A DNA stretch of 64,000 nucleotides from Deltaproteobacteria bacterium (GCA_029262455.1 JAJCZJ010000126.1:1-64000); one strand, 5' to 3'; positions 35,480 through 45,534 are shown, counted from the stretch's first letter. Numbers and translations are program-made. The notes: a model not told the origin generated them from the letters alone.

Positions 35480-36886
35480 ATGAATGGCTACAGGAATGTA
35501 ATGCTCACCCTAGTGCCCCTGGTTGGGTTGGTGGTATGCCTGGCCGGTGGCGCCGCGAACGCGGGTACGATCAGCAACGTCTCCGACGCGAGTCAGGTGT
35601 GCCCGCCGACTGCCGACCCGTGCCTCGTCGTCGACAAGATCGAGATCAACTCCGGGGCGGTCTTGGACTTCGGAACGCGAACGATCCACCTGCAGGGCGG
35701 CGGGCAGTTCGACTTCCAGAGCAACTCTGCGCAGGTTCTTACCGGCGACCTTATCGCCGACTCGTGGGGTGGTGGGTCGCGTATCCATGTCCGGAAGAAT
35801 CCCGGTGGCGGGATGGTTGGCGGTGCGGCGACGATCGTCTCGCGCGGGAGCTGTTCGGGCGATTCCTCGATGCCGTGCCAGCAGGACGCGACGTGTGCTG
35901 CGGCCAGCGCCGGCACATGTACAGCCGCTAGTGGCTCGGTGGTGTTGAATGACGACGTGCGTGGTGATGGCGAGCCTGCGGCAGATGTTTCGTTGGTTGC
36001 GTACGGCGATTTCTCCTCGAGCGGTGTTTTCAACCTGACGAACGGTGGACAGAGCCCCGGTGATGTTGACGGAGGGAACCTGGAGATCTCGAGTATTACT
36101 GGCGCAGTGACGATCGGTGGGCGGATCGACCTCAACGGCGGCCCTGACGCGCAGGGCGGCAGCGCCGTGATCAGAGCGGCGACGGATATTACTATCAACG
36201 AATGGATCGATGGTACTGGCGGGGACGGTGGTGGCGGAAGTGTGACGCTGATAGCGGGCCGCGATGTGGCGATCAACGACGATATCATTGCGCGCGCGGA
36301 TGTCGGTAGCGGCATTGGCGGAGATGTGCTCGTCCGGGCCGGCCGGGACATTATTCTCACAGGCACTTCGAGTACGAACAACACGGTCATCGACGCGAAG
36401 GGGCACGCTGCGGGTGAAGAGACGGGGAGCGGTGGTAGCCTGTCTTTCGAAGCCGACGGCGATGTGACGATCGGCCAGCATGTGCGGCTACGGGCTGACG
36501 CCGCTGCAGCAGATAGTGACGGCGGCACGATCTCGATCAACGGATGCGATATTGCGATCGATGGGACGGCCAAGCTCGAGGCTAATGGGTTCAGCGGTGG
36601 GCAGATCGAGGTGGTTGGTCGGGGATTGGTAACCGTCGGTTCCTCGAGTGTGGTCGAGGCTGTCGCCGACGTGGATGGAGAGGTTGGGGAGATCGCCTTT
36701 ACCGTCCGGGAGATGGGGACCTGTAGCAACGATCCGACGATCCCTTGCCAGGAGAATTTGGACTGCTCGGTCGGCTGTGGCAGTGGCCAGTGTCAGACTC
36801 CAAACCCAGACACCGGCGGCGGCGTGGCGCAGTTCGACCCGGCTCCCGAGTTTTCCCAAAACGAGCAGCTCGCGGACTGTAACTAG
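35480..36886 (+). CDS. secreted glycine-rich repetitive (beta-helix/filamentous-haemagglutinin-like) protein
   Basis: The start is ATG 35480 because AAGGAG lies at 35467-35472; an upstream GTG overlaps the sulfatase stop. The protein has 468 residues and a signal peptide of about 30 residues ending in ANAG. The middle consists of short imperfect repeats such as GRIDLNGG, AATDITINEWIDG, GRDVAINDDI and GRDIILTG. This is the pattern of right-handed beta-helix or haemagglutinin-like surface proteins. Two Cys-rich segments (CSGDSSMPCQQDATC and CSNDPTIPCQENLDC) resemble repeats often found in secreted proteins of this kind of genome. No catalytic motif is visible. It probably lies on the cell surface, perhaps with the sulfatase-like protein. 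Confidence 0.7.
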   Translation: MNGYRNVMLTLVPLVGLVVCLAGGAANAGTISNVSDASQVCPPTADPCLVVDKIEINSGAVLDFGTRTIHLQGGGQFDFQSNSAQVLTGDLIADSWGGGSRIHVRKNPGGGMVGGAATIVSRGSCSGDSSMPCQQDATCAAASAGTCTAASGSVVLNDDVRGDGEPAADVSLVAYGDFSSSGVFNLTNGGQSPGDVDGGNLEISSITGAVTIGGRIDLNGGPDAQGGSAVIRAATDITINEWIDGTGGDGGGGSVTLIAGRDVAINDDIIARADVGSGIGGDVLVRAGRDIILTGTSSTNNTVIDAKGHAAGEETGSGGSLSFEADGDVTIGQHVRLRADAAAADSDGGTISINGCDIAIDGTAKLEANGFSGGQIEVVGRGLVTVGSSSVVEAVADVDGEVGEIAFTVREMGTCSNDPTIPCQENLDCSVGCGSGQCQTPNPDTGGGVAQFDPAPEFSQNEQLADCN

Positions 36887-36980
36887 CAAGGCGCGGCCGG
36901 GGGCGTCGCCGTATCGATTCCTATCGGGACCCGCGGCGCGAGTCCAAAACGGTCGTGGGCTGCGTCCCAACACCTGAGAA

Positions 36981-38111
36981 TCACGAAGTGAACATGATCA
37001 TGATCCCGGCGGCGACGGCCGAGCCGATGACGCCGGCGACGTTCGGGCCCATCGCGTGCATCAGTAGGATGTTTTGAGGATTCGCATCGAGCCCGACTTT
37101 GTTGACGACGCGAGCCGCCATTGGGACAGCCGATACGCCGGCGGCTCCGATCAGCGGATTGATTGGCTGACTCGACAGCCGGTTGAGTAACTTACCCATC
37201 AACACGCCGCTGGCTGTGCCGATGGCGAAGGCGATCATCCCGAGTATCAGGATGCCGAGTGTGCTCGGTACCAGGAACTCCTCGGCCTGAAGCTTCGACC
37301 CAACGGCAAGCCCCAAGAAGATCGTCACGATGTTGATCAACGCGTTCTGTGTGGTGTCTGAGAGCCGCTCGACGACGCCGCACTCGCGCATCAGGTTGCC
37401 GAACGCCAGCATGCCGATCAGCGGCGCGGCCGAGGGCAGGAGCATGGCCACCAGCAGGATCAACAACAGAGGAAATAGGATTCGCTCGGCCTTTGCGACC
37501 TCGCGCAGTTGCACCATCTGCGTTCGGCGCTCCGCCTCAGTGGTCAATGCCTTCATGATCGGCGGTTGAATCAGGGGAACCAGTGCCATGTACGAATACG
37601 CGGCGACCGCGATCGCACCGAGCAGGTCGGGCGCGAGCTGACCAGCGACGTAGATCGCGGTCGGTCCGTCGGCGCCGCCGATGATGCCGATTGCGGCCGC
37701 CTCGCGCACGGAAAAGTTCATGAGGCCGAGCTCGGTCAGGCCCAGTGCGCCCAGGAGGGTCGCGAAAATGCCGAATTGGGCGGCGGCGCCGAGGAACAGT
37801 GTCCGCGGATTGGCGAGCAATGGGCCGAAGTCGGTCAGCGCGCCGACTCCCATGAAGATGACCAGGGGGAAGGCCCCGGTCTCGATACCGACCACGTAGG
37901 CCAAGTGCAGGAGGCCGTCGCCGGTGGCAATCTCGGCCCCGGGAATATTCGACAACAACCCGCCGAAGCCGATCGGGATCAGGAGGAGCGGCTCGAACTG
38001 GCGTACGATGCCGAGGTAGAGCAGGCCGAGACAGACGCCGAGCATGACGATCTGGTCGCCCGTGACTTGATACAGGCCGGAGCCTTGCCAGATCTGTTGC
38101 AGTGCTTCCAT
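36981..38111 (-). CDS. oadB: Na+-transporting carboxylic acid decarboxylase, beta subunit
   Basis: A 376-residue protein from ATG 38111 ([15 protein letters not shown]), close to GcdB/OadB core length. About ten membrane helices are present. The conserved [20 protein letters not shown] holds the Asp linked to Na+ translocation, and [13 protein letters not shown] and [18 protein letters not shown] are also family marks. It performs the decarboxylation of carboxybiotin and exports Na+. It lies 4 bases behind the alpha subunit gene, so translation is probably coupled. With the gamma gene it completes oadGAB. The substrate could be oxaloacetate or another acyl-CoA or keto acid, depending on the alpha subunit. 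Confidence 0.94.
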   Translation of the reverse strand: MEALQQIWQGSGLYQVTGDQIVMLGVCLGLLYLGIVRQFEPLLLIPIGFGGLLSNIPGAEIATGDGLLHLAYVVGIETGAFPLVIFMGVGALTDFGPLLANPRTLFLGAAAQFGIFATLLGALGLTELGLMNFSVREAAAIGIIGGADGPTAIYVAGQLAPDLLGAIAVAAYSYMALVPLIQPPIMKALTTEAERRTQMVQLREVAKAERILFPLLLILLVAMLLPSAAPLIGMLAFGNLMRECGVVERLSDTTQNALINIVTIFLGLAVGSKLQAEEFLVPSTLGILILGMIAFAIGTASGVLMGKLLNRLSSQPINPLIGAAGVSAVPMAARVVNKVGLDANPQNILLMHAMGPNVAGVIGSAVAAGIMIMFTS

Positions 38112-38115
38112 GCGG

Positions 38116-39897
38116 TCAGCCGATGGCGACGAGGGGTTGGCCGACCGCAACGACATCGCCGACGGCGACGAATACACCGGTAACGGTCCCTGCCTTTGGC
38201 GCGCTGATCGCCGTCTCCATCTTCATTGCCTCGACGACCAGGAGTGGCTGGCCCTCGGTGACGACGTCGCCCGGACTGACGTTGATCTTGAAGATGTTCC
38301 CGGCGAGTACTGCCAGTACAGGCTCTCCCGATGCGGGGCTCGGGGTTGCCGGCGCCGCAGGGCCAACGTTGCTCACCGCCCCGCCTTCGGAAACCTCGAC
38401 CGTAAAAGGACGGCCGTCGACGCGAACCGAGTAAACGGCCGCCGCACCAGTCGGCGTTGCCGAGGCTTGCGCGGGCGGTGCGGCAGGTGCGGCTGCGGGC
38501 TCTGCGGTCGGGACCGGTTCGAAGGCGTCGGGGTTGTTGCGGTTCTCGAGAAACTTGAGGCCGACCTGGGGGAAGAGGGCGTAGGTGAGCACGTCATCGA
38601 CGACATTCTCAGCGAGCTGAATCCCTTTTTCCTTGGCAATTCTCGTGAGCTCTGCGGACTGTCGCGGGAGTTCCGGCTCGAGTAGGTCGGCGGGCCGACA
38701 GGTGGTCGGGGCAGCACCTTCCAAGACGCGTTCTTGCAGCGCGGCGTCGACCGCGGCCGGCGTTGCACCGTAGTCGCCCTTGAGGACGGCAGCGGTTTCT
38801 TTGGTGATCGTCGAATAGCGCCTCCCTGACAAGACATTGATCACGGCTTGCGTGCCGACGATCTGCGAGGTCGGGGTAACCAGAGGCAGCATTCCGAGCT
38901 CCTGGCGAACCTTGGGGATCTCTTCGAGCACGGCATCGAGCTTGTCGCTTGCCTTCTGTTCCCGCAATTGGTTCTCGAGGTTGGTCAACATACCGCCGGG
39001 AACCTGGGCCACCAGAATGCGCGAGTCGATGCCGCGCAGACTCCCTTCGAAACGCGCGTACTTCTTGCGCACCTCGCGGAAGTACGCGGCGATCTCCTCG
39101 AGCAGATGCAGGTCGAGGCCGGTCGGTCGCTCGGAAGGTCCGAGAATCGCCACCAGCGACTCGGTCGGCGCGTGCCCGTAGGTGAGGCTCATGGACGATA
39201 TCGATGTGTCGATGTTGTCGATGCCCGCTTCCGCCGCTTTGACGCACGATGTCGTCGACATGCCGGTGGTGGCGTGGCACTGCATGTGAATAGGAATGCT
39301 CAGCGTTTGCTTGAGACGAGAGACCAGCTCGAAGGCGACGTAGGGATTCAGCAGTCCCGCCATGTCTTTGATGCACAGTGAGTTGGCGCCCATGTCCTCG
39401 ACGCGTCGACCGTGATCGACCCAAACGTCCACGGTGTGAACCGGGCTGACGGTATAGGAGATGGTGCCCTGGGCGTGCTTGCCGGTCGCGAGCGTCGCTT
39501 TGATCGCGGTTTCCAGATTGCGCATGTCGTTCAACGCGTCGAAGATCCGAAAGACGTCGACTCCGTTGAGCGCCGCTCGCTCGACAAATTTTTCGACCAA
39601 GTCGTCCGCGTAGTGCCGGTAGCCGAGAATGTTCTGGCCGCGCAGGAGCATCTGCTGCGGCGTTTTCGGCATTGCCGACTTCAACGCGCGAATCCGCTCC
39701 CAGGGATCTTCGCCGAGATAGCGAATACAGGAGTCGAATGTCGCACCCCCCCACGTCTCAACCGACCAGTAGCCGACCCGGTCGATCTTCTCCGCGATCG
39801 GCAGCATGTCGGCGAGACGCATCCGGGTCGCCAGCAGGCTTTGATGTCCGTCGCGCAGAACGACTTCGGTAATTCCCAATTTTCTCGCTTCGCTCAT
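38116..39897 (-). CDS. oadA: oxaloacetate decarboxylase alpha subunit / pyruvate carboxylase subunit B
   Basis: A 593-residue protein from ATG 39897 ([20 protein letters not shown]) with GAGGGAAG upstream. An N-terminal HMGL/DRE-TIM barrel carboxyltransferase domain has [13 protein letters not shown] and [12 protein letters not shown] conserved carboxylase domain follows, then an Ala/Pro linker at about residues 460-490. A biotinyl domain ends with EAMKMET, biotin on Lys559. The domain order and length match OadA (about 595). It moves a carboxyl group from the keto acid to biotin, and OadB releases it while pumping Na+. The first-gene partner oadG lies 37 bases upstream and oadB follows directly. 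Pyruvate carboxylase use is possible, but the OadGB neighbours favour the sodium pump. Confidence 0.95.
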   Translation of the reverse strand: MSEARKLGITEVVLRDGHQSLLATRMRLADMLPIAEKIDRVGYWSVETWGGATFDSCIRYLGEDPWERIRALKSAMPKTPQQMLLRGQNILGYRHYADDLVEKFVERAALNGVDVFRIFDALNDMRNLETAIKATLATGKHAQGTISYTVSPVHTVDVWVDHGRRVEDMGANSLCIKDMAGLLNPYVAFELVSRLKQTLSIPIHMQCHATTGMSTTSCVKAAEAGIDNIDTSISSMSLTYGHAPTESLVAILGPSERPTGLDLHLLEEIAAYFREVRKKYARFEGSLRGIDSRILVAQVPGGMLTNLENQLREQKASDKLDAVLEEIPKVRQELGMLPLVTPTSQIVGTQAVINVLSGRRYSTITKETAAVLKGDYGATPAAVDAALQERVLEGAAPTTCRPADLLEPELPRQSAELTRIAKEKGIQLAENVVDDVLTYALFPQVGLKFLENRNNPDAFEPVPTAEPAAAPAAPPAQASATPTGAAAVYSVRVDGRPFTVEVSEGGAVSNVGPAAPATPSPASGEPVLAVLAGNIFKINVSPGDVVTEGQPLLVVEAMKMETAISAPKAGTVTGVFVAVGDVVAVGQPLVAIG

Positions 39898-39934
39898 CTT
39901 CCCTCGACTCCCACCCGTTGGTGGTTGGCCTCGA

Positions 39935-40147
39935 TCACGTCCGCTGCCGACGGTGCTGCGCAATTGCCGCGGTGATTGCGGCGACCTCATCGGCCGTAGG
40001 GTCCCGGTCGATCGGCGCCGGCGTCATGCGCCGAACGATCTCTGACATCGCCGATGTAGCGACGATCAGAATCGTCAGAAACACGAAAACAGTTCCCATG
40101 CCAACGAGCATGAGAGTCAGTCCCTGATCGATCATCCCGAGTTCCAC
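39935..40147 (-). CDS. oadG: Na+-transporting decarboxylase gamma subunit (OadG)
   Basis: A 70-residue single-pass membrane protein starting at GTG 40147 with AGGA about 7 bases upstream; ATG 40135 is an alternative. The helix (about residues 12-32, [20 protein letters not shown]) carries the GMGTVFVFL pattern of OadG/GcdC. A cytoplasmic tail with [15 protein letters not shown] follows, the usual 'aAIaaAi' helix. The gamma subunit holds the alpha and beta subunits together. It is the first gene of oadGAB, with the promoter side facing the hairpin region at 40242-40273. Confidence 0.9.
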   Translation of the reverse strand: MELGMIDQGLTLMLVGMGTVFVFLTILIVATSAMSEIVRRMTPAPIDRDPTADEVAAITAAIAQHRRQRT

Positions 40148-40303
40148 GATTCCTGCCCCTTGGCGCCAAAGAGCGGCATCATACTTGAATGCTTGGGGAA
40201 AATCTCGTTTTGGGCCTTTTAGAGTAGTCTTTCGGCTACGAGATTCGTTCGCGTAGCATTGCTACGCCGAATCTAGCCCCTTCTGTGTTGAGGGGAGGTT
40301 TCG
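40148..40303. promoter_or_regulatory. divergent intergenic region with a strong hairpin
   Basis: It lies between oadG (minus) and the Thr/Pro-rich gene (plus). GATTCG-TTC-GCGTAGC (40242-40257) faces GCTACGC-CGAATC (40261-40273), making a 13-bp stem with a 3-base bulge and 3-base loop. GCTACG also occurs alone at 40235-40240. A palindromic operator or leader hairpin is possible. Which gene it serves is not clear. Confidence 0.45.
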
Positions 40304-41482
40304 ATGCAAAGTCGCAACCAGTCGAGTTTGAAGAGTCAATCGAGGCTACTGGTAGGCAGGCTGGGCCCGATTGCGGTCGCTGCGACATTATTCCTGCTGG
40401 CTCCCGTGCCGGGCCTTGGGCAGTTTTGCCTTACGGATGACGACTGCCCGTCGCTTCCCAGTTGCTTCATCGGCCGTTGCACGCTCTTCGTTTGCACGAG
40501 GTTGACCGTCATCGGTTGTGTCAGGAGCAGCGATTGCGCCGGCAACGCGATCTGCGCTGCTCCCGTCGCCGCGGACTGCCCGAGGCGCTGCCTCACGGTG
40601 ACACCTACGAGGACGCCGACCAACACTCCTCCTCCGCCGACCAAGACTCCCCTGCCCACCAAAACCAACACCAAGTCACCGACGTCGGAGAAGACGAACA
40701 CTCCCTTGCCTACCAAGACGAACACCAAGTCGCCGACGTCGGAGAAAACGAGCACTCCCTTGCCTACCAACACCAGGACGCGCACCCGTACGCCGACAGC
40801 GACACGAGCCCGTACCCCGACACAGACCAAGACGTTTACACCGGCCATCACCATGACGCCCACACGGACCCTGACCTCGACGCGGACGCGAACTGACACT
40901 CAGACTCGAACGCGTACACCCACGGCGACCGATACCGTGCCCACGAATGACGCCACAGCTACCCAAACCCAGACATCAACTGAGACGTCGACCGAGACAG
41001 CTAGTGCGACGAAGACAGGAACCGCGACGGCGACCGAAACGCCGAGCCATACGGAGGAGCCGTCCGCCACTTTTTCGCCAGCGGATACCAATACCCCGTC
41101 GCCGACTTCGACGACGATGTTGCCGCCGACTCCCACCGCGACTTCGACGAGGATCGATACGCCGCCGAGCACTGCGACTGCTACAGCGGCGCAGGCCACG
41201 GCCACGCCGAATCCACCACCCACGCCGACGCAGACCCGGGTTACGGTCGGGGCCACTGCCACAGCGACGCCAACTCAAACGCCACTACCGAATTCGGAGC
41301 CTTGTCCGGGCGATTGCGACGCCGATGGGCGGGTGACGATCAGCGAGCTGGTACGGGCCGTGCGCCTGGCATTGGGCGGCGGGGTCGATGGATGCCCTCT
41401 CGCAGATACCAATGGAGATATGACGGTCGGGATCAACGAACTCGTGCAGGCCGTGCGTGCCGCGCTCGGGCTGTGTGCATAG
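40304..41482 (+). CDS. secreted Thr/Pro-rich protein with dockerin-like C-terminal domain
   Basis: A 392-residue protein from ATG 40304 (MQSRNQSSLKSQSRLLVG) with GAGGGGAGG upstream and a signal peptide ending near residue 40. A Cys-rich N-terminal part of about 55 residues is followed by about 230 residues of TPT/TxT repeats, a likely extended and perhaps glycosylated stalk. Two exact-type 18-residue repeats (TPLPTKTNTKSPTSEKTN) occupy residues 115-150. The last 60 residues (333-392) form a paired EF-hand domain, CPGDCDADGRVTISELVRA and DTNGDMTVGINEL. It is the same arrangement as in the GH10 protein at 24600-25910. It is probably exposed on the surface, and function beyond that is unknown. 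Confidence 0.75.
   Translation: MQSRNQSSLKSQSRLLVGRLGPIAVAATLFLLAPVPGLGQFCLTDDDCPSLPSCFIGRCTLFVCTRLTVIGCVRSSDCAGNAICAAPVAADCPRRCLTVTPTRTPTNTPPPPTKTPLPTKTNTKSPTSEKTNTPLPTKTNTKSPTSEKTSTPLPTNTRTRTRTPTATRARTPTQTKTFTPAITMTPTRTLTSTRTRTDTQTRTRTPTATDTVPTNDATATQTQTSTETSTETASATKTGTATATETPSHTEEPSATFSPADTNTPSPTSTTMLPPTPTATSTRIDTPPSTATATAAQATATPNPPPTPTQTRVTVGATATATPTQTPLPNSEPCPGDCDADGRVTISELVRAVRLALGGGVDGCPLADTNGDMTVGINELVQAVRAALGLCA
40646..40753 (+). repeat. two 54-base tandem repeats inside the Thr/Pro-rich gene
   Basis: The units at 40646-40699 and 40700-40753 encode almost the same 18 residues. A partial third copy follows. The DNA differs at several third positions, so the duplication is not brand new. 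Confidence 0.7.
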
Positions 41483-41499
41483 CCGCGACGGTTCTGTCG

Positions 41500-44400
41500 T
41501 CATTCGAGCGCCCAATCGATCGCCGTATCGGGACGGTATGTGCAAAAGGTGCCGGTGCGCAGGGAAACGTCTAAGTGATGTGCGAGCGCCGGTTGCTGCT
41601 TGCCGATCTTTGCCACCGCGGCCCGAATGCGGTTGGCGACGGCTTTTCGGGCTCTTTCGACGGTTGCGTTTCGCTTTCGCGGATCTCCACCGTAGGCTTC
41701 CATCAACTGGCCGCTCAACGCGTCGCGCTCGGCGCGCAGCACAGCGATTCGCCCGGTATCGTGAAATCGCTCCGCTTCTTCGAGCTCCGAATGAACCTCG
41801 TCGAGACGTTCCCGGTATCTCGCCCGCGCGACCGGATCCGGTGCAGCGTCAGGGCCGGCCACTTCGACAGACAGTCCGTGCGCCGCTGACTCCGGATCAG
41901 TCATGGACGGCAATTCCGCCGCGCTCTTAGCGGGACTTGCCCGTGCACTCAGATCGAATACGTGAATCTCTTCTCCATGCGAGACGAGCAGGTAGGCGAT
42001 GTAGCGCATCCCTTTCGCATCGCGGTAGCGTGCGGCGGTGCCCCCGAACTCGACCGTCCAATACTCGGCGTCTCGCCGGAAGACGGCTGGGATGTTGGGG
42101 GATCGGACGTTGGGAGATGCGCGGCGGGGCCCTGCTACTGATGCGGCCAGATCGCGCGCGCGTTGAAGATCCGCCATCATCCCCATTCGTTTCAGCTCGT
42201 GAATCGCATCCTCACAGAGCTCTACGGCGCGCGCCGCATCCCCCTCCGCCTGGCGCTGCGCGAGCAACTGCGCGTAGGCCAGTCGGGTTCGGGCAAGATA
42301 GGGCGCCGCCTGCATCCGCGTGTTGGCTTCGATCGCCGCGTCGAAATGAATCTCGGCGCCGGCGTAATCGCCAATCACGGTCGCCAAGCGACCTAGATAG
42401 AGCGCGGCAGAGCCGAAGCAGGCGGTCGCCGCACCCGCGGTTACGATGTGCTCCGCATACGGGTGCAAGTGCTCGTAGATTACAGACGCACGCGGGGCGT
42501 CCTTCAGGAATGTGCAGGCCTCCGCCAATGTGATCAGGCAGCTCAACCATTGCTGGTCACGAGGAAAGTCGTCGAGCCCGCCTTCGACGAGAGCCTCGAC
42601 CAGGGTTCTCGCCTTACCCTCGTCGCCGAGCTCGCTGTAGACCATTGCCAACGTGCACCGCCATATGGGCACGTTCGGCAGTTTGTCGCCGAGCTCAATC
42701 AGGGCGTCCCGCAGCTCGGCCGCGCGCCCTTGTAGCATTCGCAGGGTTGATATCTGCGCTCCGTATGTCTGAAAGGCATCCGAGGCGTAGATCGACTCGC
42801 CCAGTGAATACGCGCGTGTCGAAAGCTCTTCGACTCGATCGAAGTCGCCGCGGACGAGTGCGAGGCTGGCTTGCAGACCGTACAGCCACCAGAAATAGAA
42901 AGGCTGTCGTAGGTCATCCGCAAGCTGCGCCAGGTACTCCATCTCCCGCAGCACTGCGCCGATCTCGCCGACTTCGATCAGGGCGACGACATGCCAGGTG
43001 CGGCCCACGAATGACATCGATCGATCCCCATTTTTCCTGGCCAGATCGATGATCTCGCTGCTGGTTTCCAACCGTTGGCGCACATTCTGCGGAGCCCAAA
43101 GCGACCAGTGACGCCACGCCAGCACTGCGGTCAGGGCCGCGTCGTCGCCCGCCTGTCTGCACTGCGCAACGGCTCGACCGCTCAGGTCGTCTCTCCTTTT
43201 CTGACTGTCGGACCATCGCAGATGGGCTGCCAAGCAGGCCATGATCTTGGCGCGGAGCACGCTTTCTTCGTCGCCGAGCGCCGACAGAGCCTCCTCGAGA
43301 AGCTCGATGGCGGCGACGTCGATCACTCCCATTTTCCCCCAAATTTCCCCGACACCGAGTGCCGCCCGGCCGAGCATCTCGGCGTCATCGAGAGTGCGTG
43401 CGAGCCTGGCTACGCTTTCGAGCTCGGTTCGGGCGCTCACCGCATCGCCGGCGCGCGATCGGCACGCGGCAATCTCGAGAAGGATCTCGGCGCGGCGCCG
43501 CTCACTGTTTGCACCGCGTTCCATCGCCTCGAGGGCGCGGCTGTAGTGAACCACTGCATCCTCGAAGGCCAGCACCTCGCCGGCCAACTCCGCCGCGCGG
43601 ACCAGAAGGTCTGCCGTCTTGGCCGGATCTGTTGCCGGGAGAGCCCGAAAAAAATGGTCCGCGATCTCTGCCGGCGCACTGCTACCGCTCATTGACTCCA
43701 GGGTCTCGCCGATTCGCTGATGGAGCTCGCACCGTCGCTCCGAGGAAACGGTGTCGTACACGGCGCTGTGGATCAGGCCGTGTGCGAAAGCGAATGAGTC
43801 GGAGGTTTCGTCGACGGTGCGCAACAGACTAGAGGCCCGGCATTCGTCGAGAGCTGCGAGAGCGCGCTCGAGTGAAACGCCCGCCGCCGCGCTGACTGTT
43901 CGCGGATTGAACTCGACACCCTGCACGGCGGCGTAGTCGAGAAGCTCGCGAGCTTCAGCTGATATCGTTGTCATCCTCTGGCGTACGATCTCGCGGACGC
44001 TACTCGGGATGCGAATCTGCCACTCATTTCCTCCCGGGACTGCCTCGGTAATGGATCGCACCGTCTCTCGCAAAAAGAGAGGATTGCCCCCGGTTGAATC
44101 GAGTATGGCGCAAACGAAATCGTCCGGAGGTTGTCGTCCGAGCACAGCCTCCGTGTAACGGGTCACCTCGTCAGCGCGCAAGCCGCCGAGGTCGATGCGC
44201 TGTGCATCGCGAGCGAGCTCGTCCAAAGGTTGGTCCAAGTTCGACCCACCGACCCTGTGGGTTGCGAGCATGAACAGCCTGGTGTTGGTCAGATGACGGA
44301 CCAGGAAGCGCAAGAGCGCTAGTGAAGGTGCGTCCGACCACTGCAGATCGTCGAAGAGAAGGACCAGTGGCTGGTCCCGGGCGACCCCTTGCCAGTAGCT

Positions 44401-44820
44401 GCCCACCGCCTCGAAGAAGTGGAAACGTCGCTGATCGGCGGCCGGTCCGTGGCCGCCCGAGGGATCGCACGCCAATACGGCAAGGTCGGGGAAGAGTCGA
44501 TGCAACGCGTCGGTGCCGCTGTCGGTACGGAGTTGCCGCGACGTCGGTTGAGCTGTGTCGAGACGGGCGCGGAAGAGTTGGGTCCAAGGCCAATACGCCG
44601 GTGCGCCGTCGCCCTCCCAGCAAGTCGCTGAGAAGACCTGAGCACCGAGGGCACGGGCGCGCTCGCCGAATTCGAGCGCCAATCTGGTCTTACCGATTCC
44701 AGCCTCACCAGACAGGATAAAGAGAGCGGGCCTGCCTTGCTGTGACGCTTCGAACCCCGACTCGAGAAGCCGCAACTCCTTGCGACGTCCCACGAACGGG
44801 TCCACGTGCGTCGGTTCCAT
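41500..44820 (-). CDS. large AAA ATPase with TPR-like repeats (STAND-type signalling ATPase)
   Basis: A 1106-residue protein from ATG 44820 (MEPTHVDPFVGRRKELRLLE). Walker A GEAGIGKT lies at residues 38-45 and Walker B-like PLVLLFDDLQWSD near 150-162, an AAA_16-type NTPase as in MalT/AfsR relatives. About 500 residues of TPR-like helical repeats follow (for example YSRALEAMERGANSERRRAE). A C-terminal domain contains FRRDAEYWTVEFGGTAARYRD and a coiled, basic end. No LuxR or other standard HTH is visible, so a direct DNA-binding role is not shown. It probably acts as a ligand-triggered molecular switch. Its stop lies 17 bases from the convergent Thr/Pro-rich gene. Confidence 0.82.
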   Translation of the reverse strand: MEPTHVDPFVGRRKELRLLESGFEASQQGRPALFILSGEAGIGKTRLALEFGERARALGAQVFSATCWEGDGAPAYWPWTQLFRARLDTAQPTSRQLRTDSGTDALHRLFPDLAVLACDPSGGHGPAADQRRFHFFEAVGSYWQGVARDQPLVLLFDDLQWSDAPSLALLRFLVRHLTNTRLFMLATHRVGGSNLDQPLDELARDAQRIDLGGLRADEVTRYTEAVLGRQPPDDFVCAILDSTGGNPLFLRETVRSITEAVPGGNEWQIRIPSSVREIVRQRMTTISAEARELLDYAAVQGVEFNPRTVSAAAGVSLERALAALDECRASSLLRTVDETSDSFAFAHGLIHSAVYDTVSSERRCELHQRIGETLESMSGSSAPAEIADHFFRALPATDPAKTADLLVRAAELAGEVLAFEDAVVHYSRALEAMERGANSERRRAEILLEIAACRSRAGDAVSARTELESVARLARTLDDAEMLGRAALGVGEIWGKMGVIDVAAIELLEEALSALGDEESVLRAKIMACLAAHLRWSDSQKRRDDLSGRAVAQCRQAGDDAALTAVLAWRHWSLWAPQNVRQRLETSSEIIDLARKNGDRSMSFVGRTWHVVALIEVGEIGAVLREMEYLAQLADDLRQPFYFWWLYGLQASLALVRGDFDRVEELSTRAYSLGESIYASDAFQTYGAQISTLRMLQGRAAELRDALIELGDKLPNVPIWRCTLAMVYSELGDEGKARTLVEALVEGGLDDFPRDQQWLSCLITLAEACTFLKDAPRASVIYEHLHPYAEHIVTAGAATACFGSAALYLGRLATVIGDYAGAEIHFDAAIEANTRMQAAPYLARTRLAYAQLLAQRQAEGDAARAVELCEDAIHELKRMGMMADLQRARDLAASVAGPRRASPNVRSPNIPAVFRRDAEYWTVEFGGTAARYRDAKGMRYIAYLLVSHGEEIHVFDLSARASPAKSAAELPSMTDPESAAHGLSVEVAGPDAAPDPVARARYRERLDEVHSELEEAERFHDTGRIAVLRAERDALSGQLMEAYGGDPRKRNATVERARKAVANRIRAAVAKIGKQQPALAHHLDVSLRTGTFCTYRPDTAIDWALE

Positions 44821-44991
44821 GTTTCGGAACTTAACCGACGGTGTACGGTCACTACCAGCGGGCGCGAGATTATCTGCGCTGGTGGTGCAAATCGCCAGCG
44901 CCGTTGGACGACGCGACTGCCCGCAAATGCGATCGGTCTATCGTGATGTGAGGCAGGATTGTCGGCGTCGAGGCATGTCGCGCGGTCCGGC

Positions 44992-45489
44992 CTACTTGTT
45001 CAACGGACCGCTTGGCGGAAGCGGCGATGACACCTCGTATACTGGGTGGTGCTCTGCGACGCTGGCAAATTCCGCCGGTGAGGCACCGGGCGCGACGCTG
45101 AAGTAGCCTTTTACTGCCGTTGCGTAGCGCGACAGATATTCGCTGAGCACCTGTGGTCGTTCGACCGGCGGCAACGATCGTAGGGTGTGGCGCGAGCGGT
45201 GTCGGCCTCGCAGCAGCGTGATCTCCCCGGCCGCATCAGCGTTTTGTACCCAGGCGGTGCGACCGCGCGGCGCGACCAGGTACGATCGCCCAGCGTGCTC
45301 CATGAGATTGACCGGGGTGCGGTAGAGCTTTCCGCTCTTTCGACCCTTCACTTCGAGTACGCGGTGGTAGGAGCTGCCGCCTCCGAGGCCGATGACCCAG
45401 CCGACGATCCGGTTGAAAGTACGTTCGACACCGGTCGGGCGTTGGAATCGGGGGTTGGTCGGGGCGATGGTTGCGTTGGTAGCGATCAT
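44992..45489 (-). CDS. deazaflavin (F420)-dependent nitroreductase-family protein (DDN type)
   Basis: A 165-residue protein from ATG 45489 (MIATNATIAPTNPRFQR) with GAGGAG upstream. A longer frame to 45684 runs through the divergent regulator and is rejected. The motif VLEVKGRKSGKLYRTPVNL, followed by RSYLVAPRGRTAWVQNADAAG, is typical of the DDN/PF04075 split-barrel proteins that use F420 or bind deazaflavin. Such enzymes reduce quinones or activated double bonds. The true cofactor here is unproven. It is divergent from a LysR regulator across 94 bases with a long inverted repeat, the standard arrangement for a LysR-controlled reductase. Confidence 0.85.
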   Translation of the reverse strand: MIATNATIAPTNPRFQRPTGVERTFNRIVGWVIGLGGGSSYHRVLEVKGRKSGKLYRTPVNLMEHAGRSYLVAPRGRTAWVQNADAAGEITLLRGRHRSRHTLRSLPPVERPQVLSEYLSRYATAVKGYFSVAPGASPAEFASVAEHHPVYEVSSPLPPSGPLNK

Positions 45490-45534
45490 TTTTTTCTCCT
45501 CTGTATTGGGAATGGAACTCAACCTACCAATGCG

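Noticed and set aside
40600..40760. Direct repeats resembling a CRISPR array
   Set aside because: Units are in frame inside a Thr/Pro-rich coding sequence, tandem without spacers, and no cas genes are near.
40336..40899. Long minus-strand open frame rich in Val/Arg repeats opposite the Thr/Pro-rich gene
   Set aside because: It is the antisense of Thr/Pro codon repeats; composition is repetitive and no ribosome site is seen.
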